This document shows, piece after piece, positions 36,927 to 47,425 of a DNA stretch of 64,000 nt. The DNA comes from Oopsacas minuta (taxonomy: Eukaryota; Porifera; Hexactinellida; Lyssacinosida; Leucopsacidae). Numbering within the stretch: position 1 is the stretch's first letter; each line of letters opens with the position of its first letter. The translations under genes were made by a program, and so were the position numbers. A model generated the notes under the pieces. That model saw nothing but the letters and a program-made list of their open reading frames with translations, searched no databases and was not told where the DNA came from. The stretch is from assembly GCA_024704765.1 (NCBI GenBank), contig JAKMXF010000077.1, forward strand, positions 124,001-188,000, read 5' to 3'.

Positions 36927-37111
36927 TAGTTGAAAACAATAGCCTATACAAATGAAATTATACTGAAGAATATGCTAGTAGAGTAAAGAGTGTATTGTAT
37001 CGAAGTTAGACAATCAAGTTAGGCTTGCAATCTGATATTAGGCTTAGAGCTGTACTAACTAGAATATGAATCCGATACATTAGTCACATTCCTTATTGAA
37101 CAACCCTTGTA

Positions 37112-39328
37112 TGTCTGTTGAGATAAAGTCTCTAAGTATATATCGATATTTCAACTGTTTGTTGACAATATAATCATAAAAAAACAACTAATTAATTCTC
37201 AAAATGATTAGTTAGAAAGGGGTAAAATCGGATTCATCCTATTCAACTACCCCAAAGTAATTGTTTAGATTTCCAATATCCTCAACACAAACAAACAAAC
37301 GACAAACACCTACACAATAATTGAGTTATAATATTGTAATCCAAAATGTAATTCAACCTCAATAATGCAAATACCTTTTCTTAATATTTCTTAATTTGTT
37401 TTTCCTCAGCACCAGCCCTAACGCAGCCACTGCATTAACCGACTACAAATTATTTGAGGCACTGTGTACCACATGGAAGTCCTAATCAAAAACGTTGACC
37501 AAATAGTAAGTGTTACATTTATATATTATTAGATTTTCAGACAAAAATCAGTTTCCTGAAATGAAATGTGTAGAAGAAATGTTCATTTATAATGTCATAG
37601 AAATAACAACTTCAATGTTGATGACATAACCGCAAAATAGCTATATCTTGGGTATTTATTCGCTTTCCATGGAAATGGATTCGTGTTATGTAATATAACG
37701 TGACCCACGTAATATAGGGCCTTGCGTTAGGTTCAGAAAATGGACCAGTTATGACTTTTTGCTCGATCAGGCAATATATTCGAAGGATACAGAAACTGGC
37801 AAAAAGATGTGTCTAGCAAGCAAGATTTAGTAATATATTTCATTCATCATGAAATATAGTACAGTGTACATATCGGAGAATTCATTTCAAAATCAATATT
37901 CCGGAATGAAATAATGTATAAGATTGTTAATAGACTACTCTATAATACAGATAGGGAACCAGCCGAGGAATAAATCAAAAGAGAGGCCAGTTTTTACTTT
38001 TCGCCTGAAGTCAAACTTCCGTTTGGAAACTACAACTTTTCACCTACGTAATATGAGGTAATCGGGTATGGTGCATCATTTGCTTCGAATTTCCGAAAAG
38101 TAAGTCAATAGATTCAGTTAGTAGAGTGCACAAAATCCAGAGTTAGTTTTTGGGTTTTATCAGTTAGAGACACTGTCAGTTCACTAAGGCAACATCACGT
38201 TTAAGAAGGATTTGATAGGTTATTATCTTTTCAGGTCGTAGTGTCTCGGCCAAACTCACGAGATAACGACCGCCACTCATGTGTCGATATTGGGAGAATC
38301 GCATTACAATGGATCGGTTTGTAATCAGCCGGTTGAACATAATGAAAGCTATCCCTGATTAAGTCATCTGATAGGTCAGCAATAGCGACATTTGTGTTTA
38401 ATAAAGCTTCAATGGTTTGTTTACAAGAGGCCAATTTTCTTAGAATGCTTCCAAGTAATTAACCAATAATTCATTTCCAAGAAAAAGATACATCTATCTA
38501 TCAGTGTATATTATGAAATATCATTTGCAAAGTGTTGAGGATGATAATGTTCTTTTGACTCTACAAGCACTAACTACGTATTTATTTTGAGCTCTAATAA
38601 TGCTGTAGGTACAATATCTTTGTCCTTAAGATATTCGCGCATTGCAGCTGAAGTTGTATTTTCAAAAATAGCTAGAGCAAGTGGACAGATTGTTTGTTAA
38701 AAAAGTCGCACAGTAGGTTTTTTACGAATACTGGGAGAAATACAGCCTGTTGCTTTTGGGAATAGAAGAATGATATATTGTTGGGATGATGTAAATTTTC
38801 ATATTAAGTCTTGTCTATATTGGATGGCGGATAATATACATTTCTTCAAAATGTTATATGCATAGTCTTGAAAACTGAGTAACTGTACAACTTTTCGGAT
38901 GCAAAAACTTGGCCCATTTCTGTCGAAATTCATCCTGCTTAGGAAAGGTAAACATAGCCGTACTTGGTCCATCAATATGACCTGTACGAAGGCCTACCAC
39001 TGAGCATTTTTGATGGCATAGAGAATGTATGAGAATAAAGAATAATCTAGGTAACAAGGAAATACATGAAAGTTGTAATAAATCTCGAGAGAAATGTATT
39101 AGATATTTCTGAAATAGTTGGTGATAAATATAAGTAAAGTAAGATAAATATAGAAAGCTACGCATGGACATATAATAGAAAGGGTCGAAGAGGTAAGAAA
39201 GAAGAAAGAAAAGTGAATATATCAAATAAAATTGGGTGATTGATTCTTGTAAATAACATATTGTCTGCACATGTGGTTTGATTTCAAAATTTTGCTTAAA
39301 TTTTGAATAGTTACCAGTGTCTAACGGA
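37112..39328. other. No recognised transposon; one candidate exon
   Basis: AT-rich sequence. The candidate exon at 38260-38434 is listed separately. The frame at 38854-39450 (minus) straddles the MULE terminus and is not a gene. Confidence 0.45.
38260..38434 (-). CDS. Candidate coding exon, unknown protein
   Basis: A minus-strand frame (ASCKQTIEALLNTNVAIADL, then SDDLIRDSFHYVQPADYKPI) has balanced amino-acid usage unlike the surrounding AT-rich chance ORFs. The consensus splice donor GTGAGT lies at 38259-38254 just after HEWRSLS, which would end an exon there, before the frame's own stop at 38231. I recognise no family. No partner exon was found, so it may be a relic. Confidence 0.3.
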
Positions 39329-39331
39329 AGT

Positions 39332-39360
39332 CCGACAAATGTTCCAGCGACAAAACGTTC
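39332..39360. repeat. Left outer terminus of the MULE palindrome
   Basis: It holds two degenerate copies of CGACAAAAYGTTC in tandem. The mirrored block is at 43097-43126, differing by one A in an A-run and one C/T change. Confidence 0.7.
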
Positions 39361-39772
39361 CACGACATTTCGCTCCACTTTTGACTGGTCAATGTTTGTT
39401 AATAATTTAACAGCTTTTGAATGGCTAAATAATATTGCAAATATAATCAATTAATTTGGGATGAATGATTTCAGAAGAATCTAATATTACAGTTTTGATA
39501 TCGCAAACCTAAACATAGAATTTCTGTGTTAACAAAGTGAGGTAAGATGATTTATAGTAAAGGTAACGAATTTATATCAGGAATACATACGTAGTAATTA
39601 ATTCCATTGATGGAGAAGATGCGAAATTAATTTGTATGTTTGCCAGAAAACATGGAAAGTCACCTGTGTAGTTCTATTTAATTGTTGTAACTGTATTATT
39701 TTACAGCTTGCATTATCAGCTAAATATTATTTCCTACATTTTATATTCTTTTAACAACTCGTCATTTTATCA

Positions 39773-41197
39773 ATGGACCCTGATCAGCCCTCCTTCCGGG
39801 TGATCAGTACAAACAAAGGAGGAGAAAGGCTATTAGAAGGAGGATGCGTATACTTGAGGCACAGGAGAGTTGGAGAAATGACACATTGGCAGTGTGAGCA
39901 GAGAGGAGAGTATAAAGCAAGGATTCATACGAAGGGAATGGAGATAGTGAAGCGTACAAATGAGCATCTGCATGCACCTGATGTGCAGGCTACGGCCTGC
40001 TGTGAGATAAGGCCGGCATCAAGAGCAAAGCACGGGACACACAGAATAGCTTGCATCACATAATCGGTGAGGGTATGCTAACAGCATCAGAGGGTACTGC
40101 TGCTAAACTACCTGAGCTGGACAGCCTGAAGCGGACGATACAGCGTCAGCGTGCAAGTGTATTATCAGCTCTAGTGCAGCCTACCGCCCTAGCAGAGTTG
40201 GTTCTACCTGCAGAATACCAGCGAACAGCCAAGGGGGAACAGTTCCTACTCTATGACTCTGGGGAAGACTATCCACATAGATTCCTCAACTTCGGGACAC
40301 AACGCAACCTCGGGATGCTACAGCAAAGCAAGATCTGGCTAGCTGATGGCACCTTCAAGACGACGCCCCCATCTTCGCCCAGGTGTATATGGTGCATGGA
40401 TTCCGAGGAGGAGACGATCCTATGAAGACTGGTCATCTGTTGCCGAGTCTGTTTGTGCTGCTGCTCAATAAGACAGAGGATACCTACCGTAGGATGTGGG
40501 AGCAGATCCGCCTACTCTGTCCTCTTGCCCAGCCTGAACAGATGCTTCTGGACTTTGAGAAGGGCGCAATTAACAACTTTGAGCATGTCTGACCTAACAC
40601 AGTGGTGAAGTGCTGCTTCTTCCACCTCACACAGAATATCTGGCGCCATGTGCAGTCTGGCTACACACATGACGAAGAGCTGCCCATGCGCATCCGGAAG
40701 ATACCAGCCCTTGCATTCGCCCGATCAGCAGACGTACTCGATCTGTTTGAGCAAGTGTCAATGGATCTCCCCTTTCGTCTGAGATAGGCGAGCTAGTCGA
40801 CTACTTTGAGAGGACTTATATCGGTCGCACGCTAGCCACTGGATACCATGTAGCGGCGACGATCCCCATTGGCCTGTGGAACTACCACTTCAGTACGTCC
40901 TTCGGACTCCCCCGTACAACCAACGCCGTAGAGGCATGGCACCGCAGCTTCAATGCCACTGTCGGCTGCCATCACCCCACCATATGGAAGTTCCTCCTAG
41001 CCCTCAAGCGTGAGCAGGGCCTAGTGGAGGTGCGGCAGACTAACTACCTTGCTGGGAAGGAACCAACCAAGCGGAGGAGGTCCCAACAGAGTGAACAAGC
41101 GTTGTGGGCTCTAGTTGGAGAGTATTATTCACCAAATCGTACTAAGATGGAGTTCTTGCATGGTGTAGCACATCATTTCGGTCTGAGTGCGGATTAA
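39773..41197 (+). pseudogene. FLYWCH-MULE transposase, left copy, frameshifted
   Basis: It begins at Met 39773. A FLYWCH-type zinc finger spans residues 8-70 (NKGGERLLEGG, HWQCEQRG, EHLHAPD); where the second cysteine is expected the sequence has Tyr (RGEYKAR). The MULE catalytic domain follows in other frames: LADGTFKTTPP (Asp at 40345), MLLDFEKGAINN (Asp at 40551), and NAVEAWHRSFNATVG (Glu at 40931). Frame changes occur near 40055, 40390 and 40778, and an in-frame TGA is at 40590-40592. The last segment, from 40781, reads in one frame to TAA at 41195-41197 (HHFGLSAD). All these lesions are mirrored in the right copy except in the final 100 codons' 3' end. Confidence 0.85.
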
Positions 41198-41357
41198 CAT
41201 GTTAATCTAAAGTATTATCTCAAAATCAAATTTATTTGAGGGATAGATAATAAAGAAGATTAACATTCGTTCTTTGGCAGAGATGGTGTCTACACTTGTA
41301 TGGAACTTCGTCTTAGTATGGTCTAGTGGATATATTCTCCAACTAGAGTCCTCAACA
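41100..41357. other. Diverged centre of the MULE palindrome
   Basis: The two 129-bp halves still align as inverted copies, but at roughly two-thirds identity by eye, falling toward the middle. The left half keeps the C-terminal codons of the transposase (LVGEYYSPNRTKMEFLHG). The right half, read on the minus strand, has stops in the same place (EYIH, then stop). The switch from apparent identity to divergence is abrupt at 41099/41100. Confidence 0.8.
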
Positions 41358-42684
41358 CTTGTTCACTCTGTTGGGACCTCCTCCGCTTGGTTGGTTCCTT
41401 CCCAGCAAGGTAGTTAGTCTGCCGCACCTCCACTAGGCCCTGCTCACGCTTGAGGGCTAGGAGGAACTTCCATATGGTGGGGTGATGGCAGCCGACAGTG
41501 GCATTGAAGCTGCGGTGCCATGCCTCTACGGCGTTGGTTGTACGGGGGAGTCCGAAGGACGTACTGAAGTGGTAGTTCCACAGGCCAATGGGGATCGTCG
41601 CCGCTACATGGTATCCAGTGGCTAGCGTGCGACCGATATAAGTCCTCTCAAAGTAGTCGACTAGCTCGCCTATCTCAGACGAAAGGGGAGATCCATTGAC
41701 ACTTGCTCAAACAGATCGAGTACGTCTGCTGATCGGGCGAATGCAAGGGCTGGTATCTTCCGGATGCGCATGGGCAGCTCTTCGTCATGTGTGTAGCCAG
41801 ACTGCACATGGCGCCAGATATTCTGTGTGAGGTGGAAGAAGCAGCACTTCACCACTGTGTTAGGTCAGACATGCTCAAAGTTGTTAATTGCGCCCTTCTC
41901 AAAGTCCAGAAGCATCTGTTCAGGCTGGGCAAGAGGACAGAGTAGGCGGATCTGCTCCCACATCCTACGGTAGGTATCCTCTGTCTTATTGAGCAGCAGC
42001 ACAAACAGACTCGGCAACAGATGACCAGTCTTCATAGGATCGTCTCCTCCTCGGAATCCATGCACCATATACACCTGGGCGAAGATGGGGGCGTCGTCTT
42101 GAAGGTGCCATCAGCTAGCCAGATCTTGCTTTGCTGTAGCATCCCGAGGTTGCGTTGTGTCCCGAAGTTGAGGAATCTATGTGGATAGTCTTCCCCAGAG
42201 TCATAGAGTAGGAACTGTTCCCCCTTGGCTGTTCGCTGGTATTCTGCAGGTAGAACCAACTCTGCTAGGGCGGTAGGCTGCACTAGAGCTGATAATACAC
42301 TTGCACGCTGACGCTGTATCGTCCGCTTCAGGCTGTCCAGCTCAGGTAGTTTAGCAGCAGTACCCTCTGATGCTGTTAGCATACCCTCACCGATTATGTG
42401 ATGCAAGCTATTCTGTGTGTCCCGTGCTTTGCTCTTGATGCCGGCCTTATCTCACAGCAGGCCGTAGCCTGCACATCAGGTGCATGCAGATGCTCATTTG
42501 TACGCTTCACTATCTCCATTCCCTTCGTATGAATCCTTGCTTTATACTCTCCTCTCTGCTCACACTGCCAATGTGTCATTTCTCCAACTCTCCTGTGCCT
42601 CAAGTATACGCATCCTCCTTCTAATAGCCTTTCTCCTCCTTTGTTTGTACTGATCACCCGGAAGGAGGGCTGATCAGGGTCCAT
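41260..42684 (-). pseudogene. FLYWCH-MULE transposase, right copy, frameshifted
   Basis: The right arm on the minus strand encodes the same pieces as the left copy, with identical residues, frameshifts and TGA, from Met 42684 to the point mirroring 41099 (41358). The catalytic Asp, Asp and Glu codons sit at the mirrored positions (about 42112, 41906 and 41526). The last 30 or so codons differ: they are interrupted by stops in this copy. Sharing every upstream lesion but not the 3' end is best explained by arm-to-arm gene conversion or a very recent inverted duplication replacing all but the centre. Confidence 0.85.
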
Positions 42685-44219
42685 TGATAAAATGACGAGT
42701 TGTTAAAAGAATATAAAATGTAGGAAATAATATTTAGCTGATAATGCAAGCTGTAAAATAATACAGTTACAACAATTAAATAGAACTACACAGGTGACTT
42801 TCCATGTTTTCTGGCAAACATACAAATTAATTTCGCATCTTCTCCATCAATGGAATTAATTACTACGTATGTATTCCTGATATAAATTCGTTACCTTTAC
42901 TATAAATCATCTTACCTCACTTTGTTAACACAGAAATTCTATGTTTAGGTTTGCGATATCAAAACTGTAATATTAGATTCTTCTGAAATCATTCATCCCA
43001 AATTAATTGATTATATTTGCAATATTATTTAGCCATTCAAAAGCTGTTAAATTATTAACAAACATTGACCAGTCAAAAGTGGAGCGAAATGTCGTGGAAC
43101 GTTTTGTCGCTAGAACATTTTGTCGGTATCCGGTTTCCTCTAACGAATCAATCAAAGTGAGATATGAAATTCTTTTTAGCATTACTGAACCGCAAATCCC
43201 GATTAATTCAGGAGTTAGAGTGGTATCAAAAATAATTGCACATATATACGTATAGTATATGTTATTATGTCGATGTGACTGACGTCATCATTAAACAGTG
43301 GCTAAACCACAATACTGAAGACTTCCATTATGTGAAAATTTGTAGCTTTCAAACGGAAGTTTTCCATCTGGCGAATAATTTAAACTGGATTCTCTTTTTA
43401 CTTAATTCATCAGCTGGTTTCCTATCGGTATCATAGAGTAGTCTATGGATTGATAAGGTATATAAAATGTTATGATTATGGAGCGTTCTAGAGTTACAGT
43501 AGAACAACAACAACTGATGGAATATTCGTATATATCCAAAGATACATGAAAATGAATAATTATTACATAATTAGTCTAGTAAACTCATTTCGTAAACCGA
43601 ATTTGCGTAGTTCAAATTGAATATCCTTGTTTCCATATTGACATCGGTGAGGTAAATGTCAAGATCAATACACTCCAGTAGTGGCGGAGATGATTGAGGG
43701 GAGGGTGGGAACCGAGATGAAAAACTCGAGATGGAAAGAGTAGGTCAAATGTGAAGAAAGAGTTAGACAAAATATACGAATAGAAGACCGGAGATTTGAA
43801 TTAGAGAGAGAAAAGTAATATGTAGTATAAAGAAATCTGTATAAGACATAGAATCTAAGAAAGTGGCAATTCAAAACTGTATAACAGACAGAAATCGAAA
43901 AATGTTGGATGGTGAAATCTGGATGAGACAAGGAAGTTAAGAAAGGGGCAATTCACAACTGTATAAGAAATAGAAATAGAAAAGGTTGATAGCGAAATCT
44001 GTATAAATGGGATTATTACGTCATAATGACTATACCAAAATCGAAAACTACTCAAATTATGAAGATTTTAGAATATCTAATTACCTAATGCATAAAGGGC
44101 CAGATTATTGGCCAAAAGTATTGCAGCAGCTTCAGTAACCAGTATTTCAATATAAGGCCATAAATGGAATGGGCCATGGATATTCTAAAGTCAAAATTTC
44201 ACCAAAAAATTATTCTCGT

Positions 44220-44350
44220 TGCATGTAGCGCCGAGTATAATACCTAGTCACGTAGCGAACCAGACCATCATGAAATTTAGTCATGTAATACTTCAGTTAA
44301 TCTGAGGCACTAAGCTGTGGCAAACCTTAGCAAGCGAAGCGGGTTAGTAT
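44220..44350. repeat. Partial copy of the pogo-like MITE
   Basis: It shares the GTAGYGCCGAG and ACGTAGCGAACC-type motifs with 44705-44840 and ends in the same AGCGAAGCG-rich sequence. Probably an adjacent, older copy of the same repeat. Confidence 0.35.
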
Positions 44351-44417
44351 ATATATACATATAGCGATTAATTGCAATTTAATCAATCTGTATGAATATA
44401 TACTTGCACGTGTATAC

Positions 44418-44840
44418 AGGCAAACCTGCTTAGCGGCCACTTCCACATAGCGAGCAACTAAAACAGTTGAAACAAATTATTCAGTATGATGAACTCTCTA
44501 TAGCGACCAGGAATTTAGCCATTAATGGCATAAACATGGGTATAAAGGTCAATACCTCTATACATTGGTAAGTTTCCAAATATCGAAAAAATTACAAATT
44601 GTATAATACTCAAGGCACTAATTACATAGATTAGTATCCAAAAGCGATCTGGCAGCTCCACCATCACTCCAGAAGGCCATTAAATAAAATTTTGGGGACT
44701 ATGGACTGGAAGCACGTAGTGCCGAGCATATTTTGTGGCGTAGGGACCAATAATAAATAAATTTAGCTGTATAATTTTCAGCCAAACTATAGTTATATGC
44801 TATCGCGCAGCGACCCAACAAGCAAAGTGTTCTACTAAGA
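44418..44840. mobile_element. Possible pogo-like MITE, degenerate
   Basis: A TA precedes CAGGCAAACCTGCTTAGCGG, which resembles pogo/Tigger-type tips. The far end, read on the minus strand, has GTAGAACACTTTGCTTGTTG followed by GGTCGCTGCGCGATAG, a weaker match. Repeated TAGCGA motifs occur throughout. No transposase. A second copy of the right half is at 44220-44350 (GCATGTAGCGCCGAG against GCACGTAGTGCCGAG). Confidence 0.4.
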
Positions 44841-45274
44841 ATTTTTGTACATAAGAACTTAGAAATATCCTAAGAATTTTCTAAGAATTGAAAGATTCTT
44901 GAAAATATACTTCAAATGAAATCATACATTCTTTCTGTTGGCGGATACTAGTAGAATTCTGAGTCTGCATATATATTGAAGCGAAGAACCTAGTGAAAAT
45001 CATTTCTCTAGAAGAGGTACCATGGGCTAGAGAAATATTGGAGGACAAAGTGTTACACTCGCCTCTTAGAAAGGGTTAGGACAAACGCCCATGCTCCCGT
45101 GGATCTACGACCTTGTAATGTAGTACACATTGGCCAGAGCGATTTGATCTAAACTAAAGCGGATATTGACAAATCTTCTCCTATGCTTGATATATAAAAT
45201 AACTCAGTAGAGTATCAAGTTGATAATTGCAAATATCAAAAATATATACGACTGTGAAACTAGCAAGATATTCG

Positions 45275-45720
45275 ATCAGGGTTGGTTTAATCTGAAATTT
45301 GTCCTACTTATAATCATCAGATTGACACTAAAATTTTATTCGGTAGAGAAATGTTGGAAGTTTACAAAGTATAATTTTCTATAAGATTTCTAACTTTTAC
45401 CTATCTATTTTGTCATGACGAGTAGGGTCGCTTCTCTATTAGAAAAGAACCCAGAAGTGATAATTCGGATCTGAAAATTCTGTCGATATTTGTGAGACAT
45501 AGAAGTTTATGAAAATGAATTTCATCAAAAAATCCAAAAACAAATTCAATTCAATAATTTCAAAAACACAAATTCCAAGCAAAGCAGATACAAGTATCCT
45601 AACTAGAAGTCAGAGTTATCTTTGAGAGTGAGTATCAGATTACAAAATGTAAGGTCAATTGGAATTGATATTTGTCATCCAAATCAAACTCAAACTGTGA
45701 TATTTTGATAACAATCGATA
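45275..45720. repeat. Second copy of the foldback family, one arm plus loop
   Basis: It parallels 20105-20450: AATTTGTCCTAC, then TGTCATGACGAGTAGGGT and CGCTTCTCTAT, then GATAATTCGGATCTGAAAAT, then GTCAGAGTTAT. The right arm is not present, so the copy is truncated or the arm has decayed. Confidence 0.6.
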
Positions 45721-47177
45721 GCTGAGAATTAGACGTTCACCATGATATCTGGAAAATCATGAAATTCAGAAAGATACAGCCAGGATGGGGCTTTAAAAAT
45801 GGCATAATTCTAGTTTATATGTATATTCTAAATTTCTTTTTATGTAGATTCAAATTTTAACAATAATTCAGTCCCAGACTCGCCTCAACTTTACAGTCTC
45901 CTTCATTTATAGTAGATAATTCAATTTCCTATAAAGGAAAAGGGATCGCTAGTACTTTTCAATTACTATTAGAAAAAATTTATTTTGTGAAAATGTTTTG
46001 ATCCATTAACCACCTTTCATATCCACATCCCCTAGTACAAACTAGACTAACTCATAAGACTAATGAGCATGACTATTATTTATCGTGTAGAGCAACATAT
46101 TATAACATAACTCTTGGTTCCCATTATAATGTTGCTAAAACAATCGATAACGAAAGAGTAAAATACGAAAATTGCGAACTATATTTTTAACCATCATAAT
46201 GAACTATGGATACTGACAAAAAATCATACATGTAGCTTCCCCCATTTGAATCATACTTCAGTATTTCTGATAACTGGTTATTGTTTTGCGTTTTCGCATT
46301 TTTTTGCTTTCTCTTTGCTTTTCTTGACATGCGACATCATCATCTTTATCCAATTTTACTTATACTTTCACCTATGTTCATGATTACTATTGATTTATGG
46401 CGTACTTGGAATGGCTTGCACTCTCTCATTTAATCAAACAAGTCCGGTCCTTCTTATGATTCGCTCTTCGCTTCTTTAACTACATCCTTACTGTTTACTA
46501 ATTCCTTTCTTGTAGACGGAATTTTGAGCACATTACTCTATAGGTCAGTATGAAGCCCAGTACATAAAAACAATATAACTATTTGTTGCAATTTTTTGGG
46601 GTAAGACCACTCTTTTCCATATTTCAACCAGTCCACAGCCTATGAAACTACAGTGGGGCCGAAAGTGTGTATTTTAGGTGAGTTTGGAAATTGTGTCTAT
46701 AGAATGATTTGTGCTTGATTCACCTTCTATGATGATATTTGAAGGAGAATCAGCTTGGTCACAAGTCTTGTCATCTCCACGATTGTTTATTCTCGGCCAC
46801 TTTGAACACATTTTGTTGATGTTGAAATCTTATAACTCATTCATGGTCACTTGAACATATTTAGGAATTTCTTCCATAGCAACACAGGATTGTGGTACGT
46901 TCAATTACCAAAAATCGTCCCAAACATATCGAATAATCTCAAATTCGATGCCGCTAGGTTAGTTGAGTCTACATTAGCACATATCAGCCCTCTATATGGC
47001 TTGTCAACATGAATATATTGGATTCGCTCAGGGGCCTCCAAATTCTCTCATATTTCCTACAATTAAGAGATTAGATTAAATGTTTTTGAGAGTTATTATA
47101 TGTATAAATGCAAAATCACCAAATATGAAGCAAACTACTGTATATTACCAAGTAGTATATATTATGGTAGTAATACG

Positions 47178-47425
47178 TATATTTGTTAATTTGGATTGTT
47201 CTGTAACTGCACATCATAGAAAATTACAAAATCTATTTCTTTGGGGCGGGACTTTATCCAATATCTATCCAGTTGGAACTCTGTGCATTGTAACAAACAC
47301 AGAGGCGAGAGTTGCCATAATATACAGGGTTCCAACTGGATAGATATTGGATAAAGTCCCGTCAGAAAGAAATAGATTTTGTAATTTCCATGATTGCAGT
47401 TAATCGATACTCCAAATCAACAAAT
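47178..47425. repeat. Inverted repeat with two arms of about 100 bp facing a 45-bp spacer
   Basis: The left arm contains GGGACTTTATCCAATATCTA and ends TCCAGTTGGAACTCTG. The right arm begins CAGGGTTCCAACTGGATAGA and runs back through the same bases. The CAGGG tip with TA in front of it looks like a Tc1/mariner terminus, so the two arms could be facing ends of two truncated copies. Confidence 0.6.

Larger units (their letters stand above)
34505..37109 (-). mobile_element. Outer mariner (DD34D), split by a second mariner
   Basis: The right tip reads, on the minus strand, CAAGGGTTGTTCAATAAGGA and is flanked by TA (37110-37111). Its partner is not next to the gene's 3' end but 1.3 kb further left: CGAGCGTTGTTGAATAAATA at 34505, flanked by TA (34503-34504). 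Removing the inner element (34572-35869) leaves 1307 bp, a normal mariner length. The gene is on the minus strand. Confidence 0.88.
39329..43138. mobile_element. Palindromic double MULE (two FLYWCH-MULE copies tail to tail)
   Basis: The left half reads one MULE forward and the right half reads the same MULE backward. The symmetry centre is at 41228/41229, so position x mirrors 82457 minus x. From about 39346 to 41099, and 41358 to 43111, the arms appear identical wherever I compared them. The outer tips carry GCGACAAAACGTTC-type repeats (left 39332-39360, right 43097-43126) with one indel and one mismatch between them. Near-matching 9-mers TCTAACGGA (39320-39328) and TCTAACGAA (43139-43147) could be the MULE target duplication, implying the double unit moved as one. 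The arms are visibly GC-richer than their surroundings. Confidence 0.8.
43139..47177. other. Gene-free repeat remnants
   Basis: A purine-rich stretch on the plus strand (about 43680-44050) produces the minus-strand open frames at 43665-44055, whose low-complexity composition makes them unlikely genes. MITE-like and foldback pieces at 44220-44350, 44418-44840 and 45275-45720 are listed separately. Nothing else was recognised. Confidence 0.45.

Noticed and set aside
38854-39450. A 198-codon minus-strand frame as a gene
   Set aside because: It runs across the MULE terminus, shares its first codons with the mirrored frame at 43007, and has no recognisable domain.
39329-43138. The palindrome as a simple foldback sequencing artefact
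   Set aside because: Such artefacts are perfect through the centre; here the central 258 bp is diverged. An assembly join still cannot be fully excluded.
43665-44055. Two minus-strand frames as genes
   Set aside because: They arise from a purine-rich strand bias that removes stops; composition is low-complexity.
44330-44460. A tRNA gene near AAGCGAAGCGGGTTAG
   Set aside because: No cloverleaf could be folded; the motifs repeat in the adjacent MITE-like sequence.
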